Origin: Herbiconiux daphne
GTDB taxonomy: Bacteria; Actinomycetota; Actinomycetes; Actinomycetales; Microbacteriaceae
Reading direction: 5' to 3'
NCBI RefSeq assembly: GCF_024979295.1
Contig: NZ_JANLCJ010000002.1
Location: forward strand, 1 to 64,000
DNA: 64,000 nucleotides
The notes below the pieces were generated by a model. It was not told where the DNA came from. It worked only from the letters and a program-made list of their open reading frames with translations, and made no database searches. This document shows, in pieces, positions 1 to 9,710 of the stretch. The position numbers and the translations under genes were made by a program. How positions within the stretch are numbered: the stretch's first letter is position 1; each line of letters starts with the position of its first letter.

Positions 1-563
1 CGCGCCGGAGCGGTGGCAGGCGCCGGTGCGGCGGGGGCCGGTGCGGCAGGCGCGGCAGCGACAGGAGCGGGCTCGGGAGCGGCGACGGGCGCCTCCTGCA
101 CCGGCGCCGGAGCGGCGGCGGGAACGGCTTCGGCCGGCGCGGGCGCCTCGGTCGACGGCGTCACGACCTCCGCCGGCTGCTCGGCCGACGGCGCCGCCGG
201 AGCGGGCTCGGCAGCGGCAGGAGCCGGTTCGGCCGCCGGAGCGGCGGCCGGTGCCTCGGCGGCGGCCGGGGCCGGAGCGCTCTCCTCGGCGGGCGCCTCG
301 GGCGCGGCAGGCGCCGCGGCGGCGGATCCGTCACCGATCGTCACCAGCGCGGTGCCGACCTCGACCGTCTCGTCTTCCTGCACGAGGATGGCCTCGATCA
401 CCCCCGCCACCGGCGAGGGGATCTCGGTGTCGACCTTGTCGGTCGAGACCTCGAGCAGAGGCTCGTCGACCTCCACGCGGTCGCCGACGTTCTTGAGCCA
501 GCGGGTGACCGTACCCTCCGTGACACTCTCACCGAGTGCGGGAAGGTTGACGGATTCGCTCAT
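1..563 (-). CDS. sucB: 2-oxoacid dehydrogenase E2 component, N-terminal part (dihydrolipoamide acyltransferase, probably SucB)
   Basis: Only the first 187 codons are in the window; the gene runs off the left edge. The start is ATG at 563, with AAGGAGA just upstream. Residues 1-80 form a lipoyl domain with the lipoylated lysine in TDKVD at residue 43. From about residue 82 an Ala/Pro-rich linker begins, typical of actinobacterial E2 proteins that carry more than one lipoyl domain. The protein would transfer acyl groups within the 2-oxoglutarate (or pyruvate) dehydrogenase complex in the cytoplasm. lpdA (E3) lies 50 bp upstream on the same strand, so E3 and E2 are probably cotranscribed. The catalytic domain is outside the window, so the choice between SucB and AceF rests on context only. 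Confidence 0.85.
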   Translation of the reverse strand, partial: MSESVNLPALGESVTEGTVTRWLKNVGDRVEVDEPLLEVSTDKVDTEIPSPVAGVIEAILVQEDETVEVGTALVTIGDGSAAAAPAAPEAPAEESAPAPAAAEAPAAAPAAEPAPAAAEPAPAAPSAEQPAEVVTPSTEAPAPAEAVPAAAPAPVQEAPVAAPEPAPVAAAPAAPAPAAPAPATAPA

Positions 564-613
564 GAGCTTGTCTCCTTATGAAACCGTTCGTAACTGTTGC
601 CGAAGTGGCAGGA

Positions 614-1987
614 CTAGATGGCGTGCAGGGGTTTTCCGGCCAGAGCGAGGTGTGCTTCGCCGAGCGCCTCGTTCTGCGTGGGGTGTGCGTGGATGAGCGA
701 CGCCACGTCTTCCGGGTATGCCTCCCAGTTCACGATCAGCTGACCCTCTCCGATCAACTCTCCCACGCGGGCACCGATCATGTGGATACCGATGACCGGC
801 CCGTCGTTGACGCGCACGACCTTCACCGATCCGGTGGTGCCGATGATGTGGCTCTTGCCGTTGCCGGCGAGGTTGTAGTCGTAGCTCGAGATCTCGTCGG
901 CGCCGTACTTCTCGGCCGCCTTCGCCTCGGTCAGGCCCACGGAGGCGACCTCGGGGTCGGAGTAGGTGACCTTCGGGATGTTGACGTCTTCGACGACCTG
1001 CGGGTTCAACCCTGCGATCTCCTCGGCCACGAAGATGCCCTGCTGGAACCCGCGGTGCGCGAGCTGCAGGCCGGGCACGATGTCGCCGACGGCGTAGACG
1101 CCGGGAACGCTCGTCTCGAGGCGGTCGTTGGTGATGACGAAGCCGCGGTCGACGGTGACGCCGGCCTCTTCGAAGCCGAGTCCCTGCGTCGACGGCCCAC
1201 GGCCCACGGCGACGAGCAGCAGCTCGCCCTCGAAGGTCTTGCCGTCTTCGAGGCTGACCACGACGCCGTTCTCGTCTTGCGTGACGCCCGAGAAGCGGGT
1301 GCCGAGGTTGAAGGCGATGCCGCGCTTGCGGAACGCGCGCTCGAACTGCTTGCTGATGGCCTCGTCTTCGTTGGGCACCAGGTGCGGCAGGGCTTCGACG
1401 ATGGTGACGTCGGCGCCGAACGACTTCCACACGCTCGCGAACTCGACGCCGATCACGCCGCCGCCGAGGATGACGACCTTCTGCGGCACGAAGTCGAGCG
1501 TGAGGGCCTGCTCCGAGGTGATGACCCGGCCGCCGATCTCGAGGCCAGGAAGGGTGCGCGAGTAGGAGCCGGTGGCCAGCACGATCTTCTTGCCCACGAT
1601 GGTGTCGTCGCCGACCTGCACGGTGGTCGGCGACGTGAGCCGGCCCTCGCCGAGGATCGTCGTGATGCCACGTGCTTTGACCAGGCCTTCGAGGCCCTTG
1701 TACTTCGACGAGACGATGCCCTCGCGGTAGGCGGTGACGGCCGCGATGTCGACGCCGTGGAAGTCGGTGTTGATGCCGTACTTCGCCGACTCGCGCGAGA
1801 CATCCGCGACCTCGGCCGAGTGCAGCAACGCCTTGGTGGGGATGCAGCCCCGGTGCAGACAGGTTCCGCCGACTTTGTCTTTTTCGATCATCGCCACCGA
1901 GAATCCCAGCTGGCTGGCCCGCAACGCGGCTGCATAGCCGCCGCTGCCGCCGCCGAGGACCACAATGTCAAAATTCTGTTCCGACAC
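614..1987 (-). CDS. lpdA: dihydrolipoyl dehydrogenase (E3)
   Basis: 457 aa, the usual length for the family. It reoxidises dihydrolipoamide on the E2 component, passing electrons through FAD to NAD+. FAD-binding GGGSGG is at residues 12-17. The redox-active pair is C43 and C48 in GGTCLHRGC, and the C-terminal dimerisation domain carries HAHPTQNE with the catalytic His-Glu. I chose the GTG at 1987 because GAGGGAG lies at the right distance upstream and the protein then begins SEQNFDIVVLGGG, as homologues do. An in-frame ATG further upstream would add an unconserved basic extension. The gene sits between pepA and the E2 gene on the same strand. Confidence 0.95.
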   Translation of the reverse strand: MSEQNFDIVVLGGGSGGYAAALRASQLGFSVAMIEKDKVGGTCLHRGCIPTKALLHSAEVADVSRESAKYGINTDFHGVDIAAVTAYREGIVSSKYKGLEGLVKARGITTILGEGRLTSPTTVQVGDDTIVGKKIVLATGSYSRTLPGLEIGGRVITSEQALTLDFVPQKVVILGGGVIGVEFASVWKSFGADVTIVEALPHLVPNEDEAISKQFERAFRKRGIAFNLGTRFSGVTQDENGVVVSLEDGKTFEGELLLVAVGRGPSTQGLGFEEAGVTVDRGFVITNDRLETSVPGVYAVGDIVPGLQLAHRGFQQGIFVAEEIAGLNPQVVEDVNIPKVTYSDPEVASVGLTEAKAAEKYGADEISSYDYNLAGNGKSHIIGTTGSVKVVRVNDGPVIGIHMIGARVGELIGEGQLIVNWEAYPEDVASLIHAHPTQNEALGEAHLALAGKPLHAI

Positions 1988-2081
1988 CAAGCAACTCCCT
2001 CGTGCATCAGTATCCGCCTGCGCCATCGACTCACGACGGAGGACGGAAGATGGGCGAGATTTTTTCGCCCATACGACCTTA

Positions 2082-3602
2082 CTACGCGCGTGAGTAGCGC
2101 TCGGCAAATCGGACGAGCGTGCGCACGGCCACTCCGGTCGGTCCTTTCGGGGTGAATCCGTAGCCCGAGTCCTTATTGAGGGCCGGTCCGGCGATGTCGA
2201 GATGCACCCACGGGATCTTGTCGCCCGCGGCGTCGGTGCCGACGAACTCCTCGAGGAACACGCCCGCCACGAGCATGCCGCCGGCGGTGTTGCCGGGCTT
2301 CACGTTCGCGATGTCGGCGATGTCGGATGCCAGCAACGGGCGCAGTTCGGCCGGCAGCGGCATCGGCCACATCGGCTCGCCGACCTCGCGTGCCGCCGCG
2401 ACGACCGACGCCGTGAGCTCCTCGTCTCCCATCGCTCCCACGTAGCGGTTGCCGAGCGCCACGATCGCGGCCCCGGTGAGGGTGGCGACGTCGATGATCG
2501 CGTCGGGGTTCTCCTCGCTCGCGGCCACGAGCCCGTCGGCCATCACGAGGCGCCCCTCGGCATCCGTGTTCAGCACCTCGACGGTGCGGCCGCCGTGGAT
2601 GGTGAGCACGTCGCCCGGGCGGATTGCGTCGCCCGACGGCATGTTCTCGGCCAGGCACAGCCACGCCGTGAGGCGCACGGCGAGCCCGAGGTCGGCAGCG
2701 GCGAGCACGGCCGCGAGCACCGTCGCGGCGCCGGCCATGTCGTCTTTCATGCCGATCATCGAGATCGGCGGCTTCAGCGACAGCCCGCCGGTGTCGAAGG
2801 TGATGCCCTTGCCCACGAGCGCGATGTGCTTCGTGGCGCCGGCGGGGGAGTAGTCCACCCGCACCAGGCGCGGCAGGCGCGTGGAGCCCTGCCCGACTCC
2901 GGCGATGCCGCCGAATCCGCCCGCGACGAGGGCGTCGAAGTCCCACTCGGTGACCTCGAGCGGCCGGTCGGCCGCGAGCGCGCCGACCCGCTCGGCGAAG
3001 ACCTCGGGGTAGAGGTCGAGCGCCGGGATGTTCACGAGGTCGCGCACGAGGGCGACGGCGTCGACGGATGCGCGGGCGCGGGCGAGCACACGCGTCGCCG
3101 CCTCCGAGCCGGCCGGCACCGCGGCCGCCACGATCTCGATCTCGCGCGGGCCGCTCTCGTCGTCGCGCGGGCTTCCGGTGCCGCGGTAGTCGCTGAAGTC
3201 GTACGACCCGAGACCGGCGCCCTCGACGATCGCCTCGACCTCGGCGACGTCGTCGGCGTCGAGGTCGATCACCAGCCGGTCGCGGCCGGGCACGCGCCGG
3301 GCGGCGACGCCCGCCGCGTAACGCAGGTCGTCGGCACCGGGCTCGGTCGTGCCGAGTCCGACCACCGCGACGCTCTTGACCGTCAGGCCGCCCGGCGCCG
3401 GCAGGCGCACGAGCTCATCCTTCTTGCCTGAGAAGCCGATCGCGGCAAGCCCCGCGGCGATCGCCTCGCCGAGGGCGCCGAGGGTGCCGTGCGCGTTCCG
3501 CACCGAGATCTCGTCGCCCGACTTCACCCCCGCCAGCACGAGGATCTCGTCGCCGGTGAACGCGGTTTCGGGGGAGCGCAGGGTGATCGGTGCCGTAGTC
3601 AT
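2082..3602 (-). CDS. pepA: leucyl aminopeptidase (M17 family)
   Basis: 506 aa. A cytosolic two-metal aminopeptidase that removes N-terminal residues from peptides. The M17 signature NTDAEGRL is near residues 346-353. Metal-binding and catalytic residues lie in KGITFDTGG and KDDMAGAA. The N-terminal third is the divergent PepA regulatory domain. The ATG at 3602 is preceded by TAGCAT (3609-3614 on the complement) with exactly 6 nt between, so the mRNA is probably leaderless. The gene's 3' end overlaps the possible longer reading frame of lpdA but not the lpdA start chosen here. Confidence 0.95.
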   Translation of the reverse strand: MTTAPITLRSPETAFTGDEILVLAGVKSGDEISVRNAHGTLGALGEAIAAGLAAIGFSGKKDELVRLPAPGGLTVKSVAVVGLGTTEPGADDLRYAAGVAARRVPGRDRLVIDLDADDVAEVEAIVEGAGLGSYDFSDYRGTGSPRDDESGPREIEIVAAAVPAGSEAATRVLARARASVDAVALVRDLVNIPALDLYPEVFAERVGALAADRPLEVTEWDFDALVAGGFGGIAGVGQGSTRLPRLVRVDYSPAGATKHIALVGKGITFDTGGLSLKPPISMIGMKDDMAGAATVLAAVLAAADLGLAVRLTAWLCLAENMPSGDAIRPGDVLTIHGGRTVEVLNTDAEGRLVMADGLVAASEENPDAIIDVATLTGAAIVALGNRYVGAMGDEELTASVVAAAREVGEPMWPMPLPAELRPLLASDIADIANVKPGNTAGGMLVAGVFLEEFVGTDAAGDKIPWVHLDIAGPALNKDSGYGFTPKGPTGVAVRTLVRFAERYSRA

Positions 3603-3706
3603 CCGGCAATGCTATCGACGCAGCCCCCGGTATTCCCGACTGCTGTTCGCTCTCGGCATGCCACGCGAACCCGGTCGCCCGCGACCGGCCGGTTTAGAGT
3701 TGTCGC

Positions 3707-4645
3707 ATGGAACAACCGAGCGGACTCTATGAAGTCGTGGCCGATGCAGGCCTCGTTCCCGACGGTTTGAACCTCGTGGCGGCCCTCACCGGTTTCACCG
3801 ACGCGGGGGGCGCTGTCGGTCAACTGGGCGAATACCTGCTCGACAACCTCGACAACCGGGTAATCGTCGAGTTCGACACCGACACCCTGCTCGACTACCG
3901 CGCCCGCCGGCCGATCATCACGTTCGACGAAGACCACCTGAGCGACTACGAGCCCCAGACCCTGCGGCTCTACCTGATGACCGACGAACTCGGCCAGCGA
4001 TTCCTCTTTCTCAACGGCTTCGAACCCGACTTCCAGTGGGAGCGGTTCACGGCCGCCGTCATCGAGCTCGTGCAGCTGTTCCACGTCAAGACCACCACCT
4101 GGGTGCACGCCATCCCCATGCCGGTGCCGCACACGCGCCCGATCAGCGTGACGGTCAGCGGCAACCGCATCGAGCTCATCGACGCCATGTCGGTCTGGCG
4201 CCCCAGCACGCAGGCGCCGGCCAACGCTCTGCACCTGGTGGAATACCGCCTGCAGGAGCTCGGCCACCCCATCGCCGGGTTCGTGCTGCTCGTTCCGCAC
4301 TACCTGGCCGACACCGAATACCCAGTTACGGCGCTCGTCGCCCTCGAGAGCATCAGCTCGGCGACCGGGCTCATCTTCCCCACCGACCGGCTGCGCGAAG
4401 AGGGCCGCGTGTTCGCCGGCAAGATCGACGAACAGGTCGAGTCGAACGCCGAGCTGGCCCGTCTCGTGCACACCCTCGAAGAGCGCCACGACACCTACAT
4501 GGAGGGCACGAGCCTCCGTTCGCCCCTCACCGACGTCGACGGCGAACTGCCGTCGGCCGACGAGATCGCCGACGAACTCGAGCGCTTCCTCGCCGGCAAC
4601 CGCCCGGGCGACGACTTCCCGTCGGGCGACGGCCGGCCGCTCTGA
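3707..4645 (+). CDS. PAC2 family protein (proteasome assembly chaperone-like)
   Basis: 312 aa. The N-terminal region (GLVPDGLNLVAALTGFTDAGG) and the overall pattern match the PAC2 family, which is common in Actinobacteria. Members resemble eukaryotic proteasome-assembly chaperones, but their bacterial role is not established. No signal peptide or membrane segment is visible, so it is probably cytoplasmic. The start is ATG 3707, with TAGAGT at 3695-3700 and a 6-nt gap, a leaderless arrangement. It is divergent from pepA, with about 100 bp between the two starts. Confidence 0.8.
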   Translation: MEQPSGLYEVVADAGLVPDGLNLVAALTGFTDAGGAVGQLGEYLLDNLDNRVIVEFDTDTLLDYRARRPIITFDEDHLSDYEPQTLRLYLMTDELGQRFLFLNGFEPDFQWERFTAAVIELVQLFHVKTTTWVHAIPMPVPHTRPISVTVSGNRIELIDAMSVWRPSTQAPANALHLVEYRLQELGHPIAGFVLLVPHYLADTEYPVTALVALESISSATGLIFPTDRLREEGRVFAGKIDEQVESNAELARLVHTLEERHDTYMEGTSLRSPLTDVDGELPSADEIADELERFLAGNRPGDDFPSGDGRPL

Positions 4646-4761
4646 CCGCATCCGGCGCCGCTCTGCGCGCGACCGGGGCCGCAGCCTCGGCGACTCCCGC
4701 CACAGCCCGCGACCTGGCTGCCTGATCCGGTTCCGGATGCCGCGCCGGTAGACTCGGGGCA

Positions 4762-6078
4762 GTGAACTCCCGTCGATCCTGGCTCGTCTTCGCCGTCGGC
4801 GTGTTCGCCTACATGGCTGCCGTGCTCCAGCGCACGACGCTCGGTGTCGCCGGCGTGTCGGCCGCCGACCGGTTCGACACCTCGGCCGCGCTGCTGTCGA
4901 GTCTCGCCGTGGTGCAGCTGATCGTCTACGCCGGGCTGCAGATTCCGATCGGTCTGTTGATCGATCGGGTCGGCCCGAAGCTGCTGATCGTCTCGGGGAG
5001 CGCGGTGATGGTGGCGGGTCAGCTCGTGCTGGCCTTCGCGCCGAGCATCTCGATCGCGATCGTCGGCCGCATCCTGGTGGGTGCGGGCGACGCCGCCGTG
5101 TTCATCTCGCTGATCCGGTTGATCAACTCCTGGTTCAGCGGCCGCACGGTTCCGCTGCTCTCGCAGTGGACCGGCAACGTCGGCGCCATCGGGCAGATCC
5201 TCTCCGCCCTGCCGTTCGCGTGGATCCTGCACCAGAACGGCTGGACGGCGGCGTTCAGCTCCGCGGCCGCGGTGTCGCTCGTCGCCCTGGTGCTGGCCGT
5301 GATCCTGCTGGCCAACCGGCCGGCCGACGTCGCCGAGCCTCCCCGCGCCGCCTCCATCCGTGAGGCGCTGCACGGCCTCGGCCAGACCCTCCGGCGCCCG
5401 GGCACGCAGCTCGGTTTCTGGTCGCACTACACCACGCAGTCGTCGGGCACCGTGTTCGCGCTGTTCTGGGGGTTCCCGTTCATGGTGTCGGCGCTCGGCT
5501 TCGACGAGTCGCTCGCGTCGTTCCTGCTCGTGCTGATCGTGCTCGCGGGCCTCGTCGCCGGCCCCGTGCTCGGCATCCTGACGGCCCGCTTCCCCTTGCG
5601 GCGCTCCAATCTGGTGCTCGGCATCACGGCACTGCTCGGACTGGTGTGGGCCGTCGTGCTGCTCTGGCCCGGCACGCCACCGGTCTGGCTGATCGTCGTG
5701 CTCGTCATCGCCCTCGGCGTCGGCGGCCCGGGTTCGCTGATCGGCTTCGACTTCGCGCGATCGTTCAACCCCATCCGGTCGCTCGGGTCGGCCAACGGCA
5801 TCGTGAACGTCGGTGGCTTCACGGCGAGCTTCGTCACGATGTTCGTCATCGGTGTTCTGCTCGACGCCCAGTTCGACGCCGGGGTGAGCGCCACCCTCTA
5901 CGACCTCGACGCGTTCCGGCGGGCGTTCGCCGTGCAGTACCTCATCATCGGCTTCGGAGTGGTCATGCTCGTTCTCGCACGGCGAAAGACCAGGCGCCAG
6001 CTCGAGGAGGACGAGGGAATATCCGTGGGCCCCATTTGGGTTGCACTCTACAGAGCGTGGAAGCGCCGGGGGGCGTGA
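4762..6078 (+). CDS. MFS transporter
   Basis: 438 aa with about 12 hydrophobic segments in two sets of six and a central hydrophilic loop near residues 190-215. This is a major facilitator superfamily permease of the inner membrane. The N-terminus reads VFAVGVFAYMAAVLQRTTLG, and a short basic tail follows the last segment. The substrate cannot be told from sequence. The start is GTG 4762, with TAGACT at 4749-4754 seven nt before it, so transcription is probably leaderless. It stands alone between the PAC2 gene and sigA. Confidence 0.85.
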   Translation: MNSRRSWLVFAVGVFAYMAAVLQRTTLGVAGVSAADRFDTSAALLSSLAVVQLIVYAGLQIPIGLLIDRVGPKLLIVSGSAVMVAGQLVLAFAPSISIAIVGRILVGAGDAAVFISLIRLINSWFSGRTVPLLSQWTGNVGAIGQILSALPFAWILHQNGWTAAFSSAAAVSLVALVLAVILLANRPADVAEPPRAASIREALHGLGQTLRRPGTQLGFWSHYTTQSSGTVFALFWGFPFMVSALGFDESLASFLLVLIVLAGLVAGPVLGILTARFPLRRSNLVLGITALLGLVWAVVLLWPGTPPVWLIVVLVIALGVGGPGSLIGFDFARSFNPIRSLGSANGIVNVGGFTASFVTMFVIGVLLDAQFDAGVSATLYDLDAFRRAFAVQYLIIGFGVVMLVLARRKTRRQLEEDEGISVGPIWVALYRAWKRRGA

Positions 6079-6282
6079 ACGGCAAGCGGCCCACCCATTC
6101 CATGCAATAATTGATGATGTAGACCCGTTCCTGTGCACGGATGCGACCGCTCTTGCGGGCGCGAGAAATCCCGCACTTGACATGGGTCTTAGTAATGTCC
6201 AAAAACATCTTCACGCGTCCGGCGTCTTGCCGGGGGATCGTCACTCTCCCCACTGAGATCGCGTGGCATGAAAGGTGAACTA
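6079..6282 (+). promoter_or_regulatory. upstream region of sigA
   Basis: A 204-bp non-coding stretch. It contains TTGACA at 6177-6182, a perfect -35 hexamer, but no convincing -10 at 16-18 nt. It also contains a GCGGG/CCCGC inverted repeat at about 6155-6174 and a Shine-Dalgarno AAAGGTGA just before the ATG at 6283. I see no coding potential. The promoter for the sigma gene must lie here, but its exact position is unresolved. Confidence 0.4.
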
Positions 6283-7581
<1,299 letters not shown>

Positions 7582-7585
7582 GCCG

Positions 7586-8914
7586 GTGGCCATCCGCACC
7601 ACCGCGGCCGTGCTCGTCGGGCGGGCCGTTCGCGTCGCCGCGCGCCTGCGCGGCGGCGGCTCGGCCATCCCCGGCAACATCGCCCTCAAGATCGACCCGG
7701 GCTTCCTCGAGCGCACGATCGCGTCGATCCCCGACGGCGTCGTCGCCGTGTCGGGCTCGAACGGCAAGTCGACCACCACCAACATGCTGGCCGCCATCAT
7801 CCGTGCGCACGGGCTGAAGGTGTTCACCAACCCGTCGGGTGGCAACCTGCCGCAGGGCATCGCGTCGGCGCTGCTCTCCGAGGTCACCGTGAGCGGGCGC
7901 CTCGACGCCGACATCGCCATCCTCGAGATCGACGAGGGCTACGGCACACGGCTCGCCGAGCTTCTGAAGCCCAAGACCGTGCTGCTGCTCAACATCCAGA
8001 TCGACCAGCTGAACCGCTACCACGAGCCCGACCGCGTCGCCGCGATGCTCGGCAGGGTGGCCGCCGCGTCGACCGACGGGCTGATCCTCAACCGCGAAGA
8101 CAACTTCCTTGTCGACCTCGACGCGCAGATCCCCGGCCGGCCCTCCCGCACCGTCTCGTTCTTCGGCGGGGTGCCGAGCCTCGTCGACGGGGCGAGCCAC
8201 GGCGTGGCGTCAGCCGACCGGTTCGGCGCGGCATCCGCTGTTCCCGGGTCTCGCCCAGCGGCGGTCGAGGTGGTCGCCCTCGACGGCGCTCGCGCCACCC
8301 TGGCCATCACCCCCGTGGGCACGCCCGACGGCGACACGGATGCCGCCGCCCGCACCGAGATCGAGGTGCGCCTTCCGGCTCGGGGCATGCACTACGCGCT
8401 CGACGCTGCCGGCGCCGCCGCGGCCGCGCGGAGCGTGCTCGGCGACCGGTTCCGCCCCGAGCTCGTCAGCCGAGCCCTCGACACGCTCGAGACCGTCTAC
8501 GGCCGCGGCGAGCTGCTCGAGGTGGAGGGCGAGCAGATCGAGATCATCATGATGAAGAACCCGGCCAGCCTGCAGCTCAACCTCGACTCGCTCGAGACCG
8601 CGCCGGAGCAGGTCTTCCTCGCGGTCGACGAGGGCACGCCCGATCCGTCGTGGATCTACGACATCGACTTCTCGGCCCTCGACCACGTCGACGGAATCAC
8701 CGGCTCGAAGGCCTGGCAGTTCGCCGTGCGGTTCGGCTACCTCGGCATCCCGGTGGTCGCCGTCGACCTCGACGTGAAGGCGGCCCTCAAGCAGTTCCTG
8801 GCGCTGCCGCGCCCGGCAAGCGGTCACAAGGTGATGATCTTGAACTACGAGCAGATGATGCTGATCCGCAAGATCCTGGGCTTCAAGGAGCTCGAGGGCG
8901 GGGGAGCCGCGTGA
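7586..8914 (+). CDS. murT: MurT-like Mur ligase, divergent (lipid II isoglutaminyl synthase family, ligase subunit)
   Basis: 442 aa, GTG start 4 bp after sigA. In other Gram-positives MurT activates the D-Glu alpha-carboxyl of lipid II with ATP and amidates it using ammonia from GatD. Seen here: Mur ligase P-loop GSNGKSTTTNM near residue 60, ILEIDEGYG, NIQIDQLNRYHEPD, and the C-terminal DUF1727 domain with KNPAS and SWIYDIDF. The protein contains no cysteine at all, so the Cys4 zinc ribbon known from the S. aureus and S. pneumoniae enzymes is absent. A low-complexity Ala/Ser/Pro stretch occupies about residues 190-230. The stop overlaps the gatD start (TGATG). Together with the altered gatD, the exact reaction is in doubt. 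Confidence 0.88.
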   Translation: MAIRTTAAVLVGRAVRVAARLRGGGSAIPGNIALKIDPGFLERTIASIPDGVVAVSGSNGKSTTTNMLAAIIRAHGLKVFTNPSGGNLPQGIASALLSEVTVSGRLDADIAILEIDEGYGTRLAELLKPKTVLLLNIQIDQLNRYHEPDRVAAMLGRVAAASTDGLILNREDNFLVDLDAQIPGRPSRTVSFFGGVPSLVDGASHGVASADRFGAASAVPGSRPAAVEVVALDGARATLAITPVGTPDGDTDAAARTEIEVRLPARGMHYALDAAGAAAAARSVLGDRFRPELVSRALDTLETVYGRGELLEVEGEQIEIIMMKNPASLQLNLDSLETAPEQVFLAVDEGTPDPSWIYDIDFSALDHVDGITGSKAWQFAVRFGYLGIPVVAVDLDVKAALKQFLALPRPASGHKVMILNYEQMMLIRKILGFKELEGGGAA

Positions 8915-9663
8915 TGGCCGCCGCTCCGCAGACACTGCGCATCCTGCACTTGTTCCCGCGCCTGCTGGGCCTGAACGGCGAGAGCGGCAACGTCGACATC
9001 CTGCGGCTCCGCAGCGAGTGGCGCGGCCTGCCGGTCGAGGTCATCGCCTACGACGGGGGCGCGCCGCTGCGCTTCGACGACGCCGACCTGGTATTCATCG
9101 GCAGCGGGCCGGTCTCGGCCGAGCTGCTGGCGCATCCGCTCGTTCTGGCGATCGCTCCCGACCTGAAGCAGCTGGCCGCCGACGGCCGGCCGTTCCTCGC
9201 CATCGGCGCCGGCTTCCAACTGCTCGGCGACCGCATCACCCTCGAAGGCGGAGAGGTGCTCGAGGGCGCCGGCGTCTTTCCGATCACCACCCGCCACGGC
9301 GGCACGCGAGTGGTCGGCGACTTCGTGGTGGAGTCGCCGCGCCTCGGCACGGTCGTGGGCTTCGAGAACCGCGGGTCTTTCGTCGACGTCGGCCCGCACG
9401 GCACGCTCGGCCGGGTCGTCTACGGCCGCGGCAACACCGAGACGCCCGGCGAGGAGGGCTTCTGGGAGGACAACCTGCTCGGCACCCACATGCACGGCCC
9501 GATCCTGGCCAACAACCCAGGTCTCGCCGATTCGCTGCTCGACACCGCGCGCTCCCGCCGCGGGCTGCAGTACACGGATGCCGCCCCCGAGGCCCTGCGC
9601 TCGATCGACGAGCGCGCCCGCCACGCCCGCGGCACCATCGCCGCCTCACCGCTCAGCGAGTAG
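8914..9663 (+). CDS. gatD: GatD-like class I glutamine amidotransferase lacking the catalytic cysteine
   Basis: 249 aa. The partner of MurT, coupled to it by a TGATG overlap. The class I amidotransferase fold of the CobQ/GatD type is recognisable: LNGESGNVDIL at the start, GFENRGS in the middle, and GTHMHGP with His192/His194. The nucleophile elbow, normally I-C-G/A-G-Y-Q-L-L-G, reads AIGAGFQLLG. The codon at 9205-9207 is GGC (Gly98) where Cys is expected, and the whole protein has no cysteine. Glutamine hydrolysis by the usual thioester route is therefore not possible. The reading frame is intact, so this is not a decayed gene. I infer a structural or repurposed subunit. Confidence 0.88.
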   Translation: MAAAPQTLRILHLFPRLLGLNGESGNVDILRLRSEWRGLPVEVIAYDGGAPLRFDDADLVFIGSGPVSAELLAHPLVLAIAPDLKQLAADGRPFLAIGAGFQLLGDRITLEGGEVLEGAGVFPITTRHGGTRVVGDFVVESPRLGTVVGFENRGSFVDVGPHGTLGRVVYGRGNTETPGEEGFWEDNLLGTHMHGPILANNPGLADSLLDTARSRRGLQYTDAAPEALRSIDERARHARGTIAASPLSE

Positions 9664-9677
9664 CGCCTTCGCGTCGG

Positions 9678-9710
9678 CACGGCATCAGCAAGGCGTCAGC
9701 ACGGCGTCAG
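9678..9710. repeat. three 11-bp tandem repeats over the 3' end of the cell-wall-binding gene
   Basis: Units CACGGCATCAG, CAAGGCGTCAG and CACGGCGTCAG lie head to tail. They cover the stop codon and the last four sense codons of the minus-strand gene and the gap to gatD. Because 11 is not a multiple of 3, a change in copy number that shifted the gene's last codons could alter the C-terminus. Confidence 0.7.

Noticed and set aside
6177..6182. TTGACA as the -35 of the sigA promoter
   Set aside because: No -10 hexamer is found at 16-18 nt downstream, so it is recorded only in the upstream-region entry.
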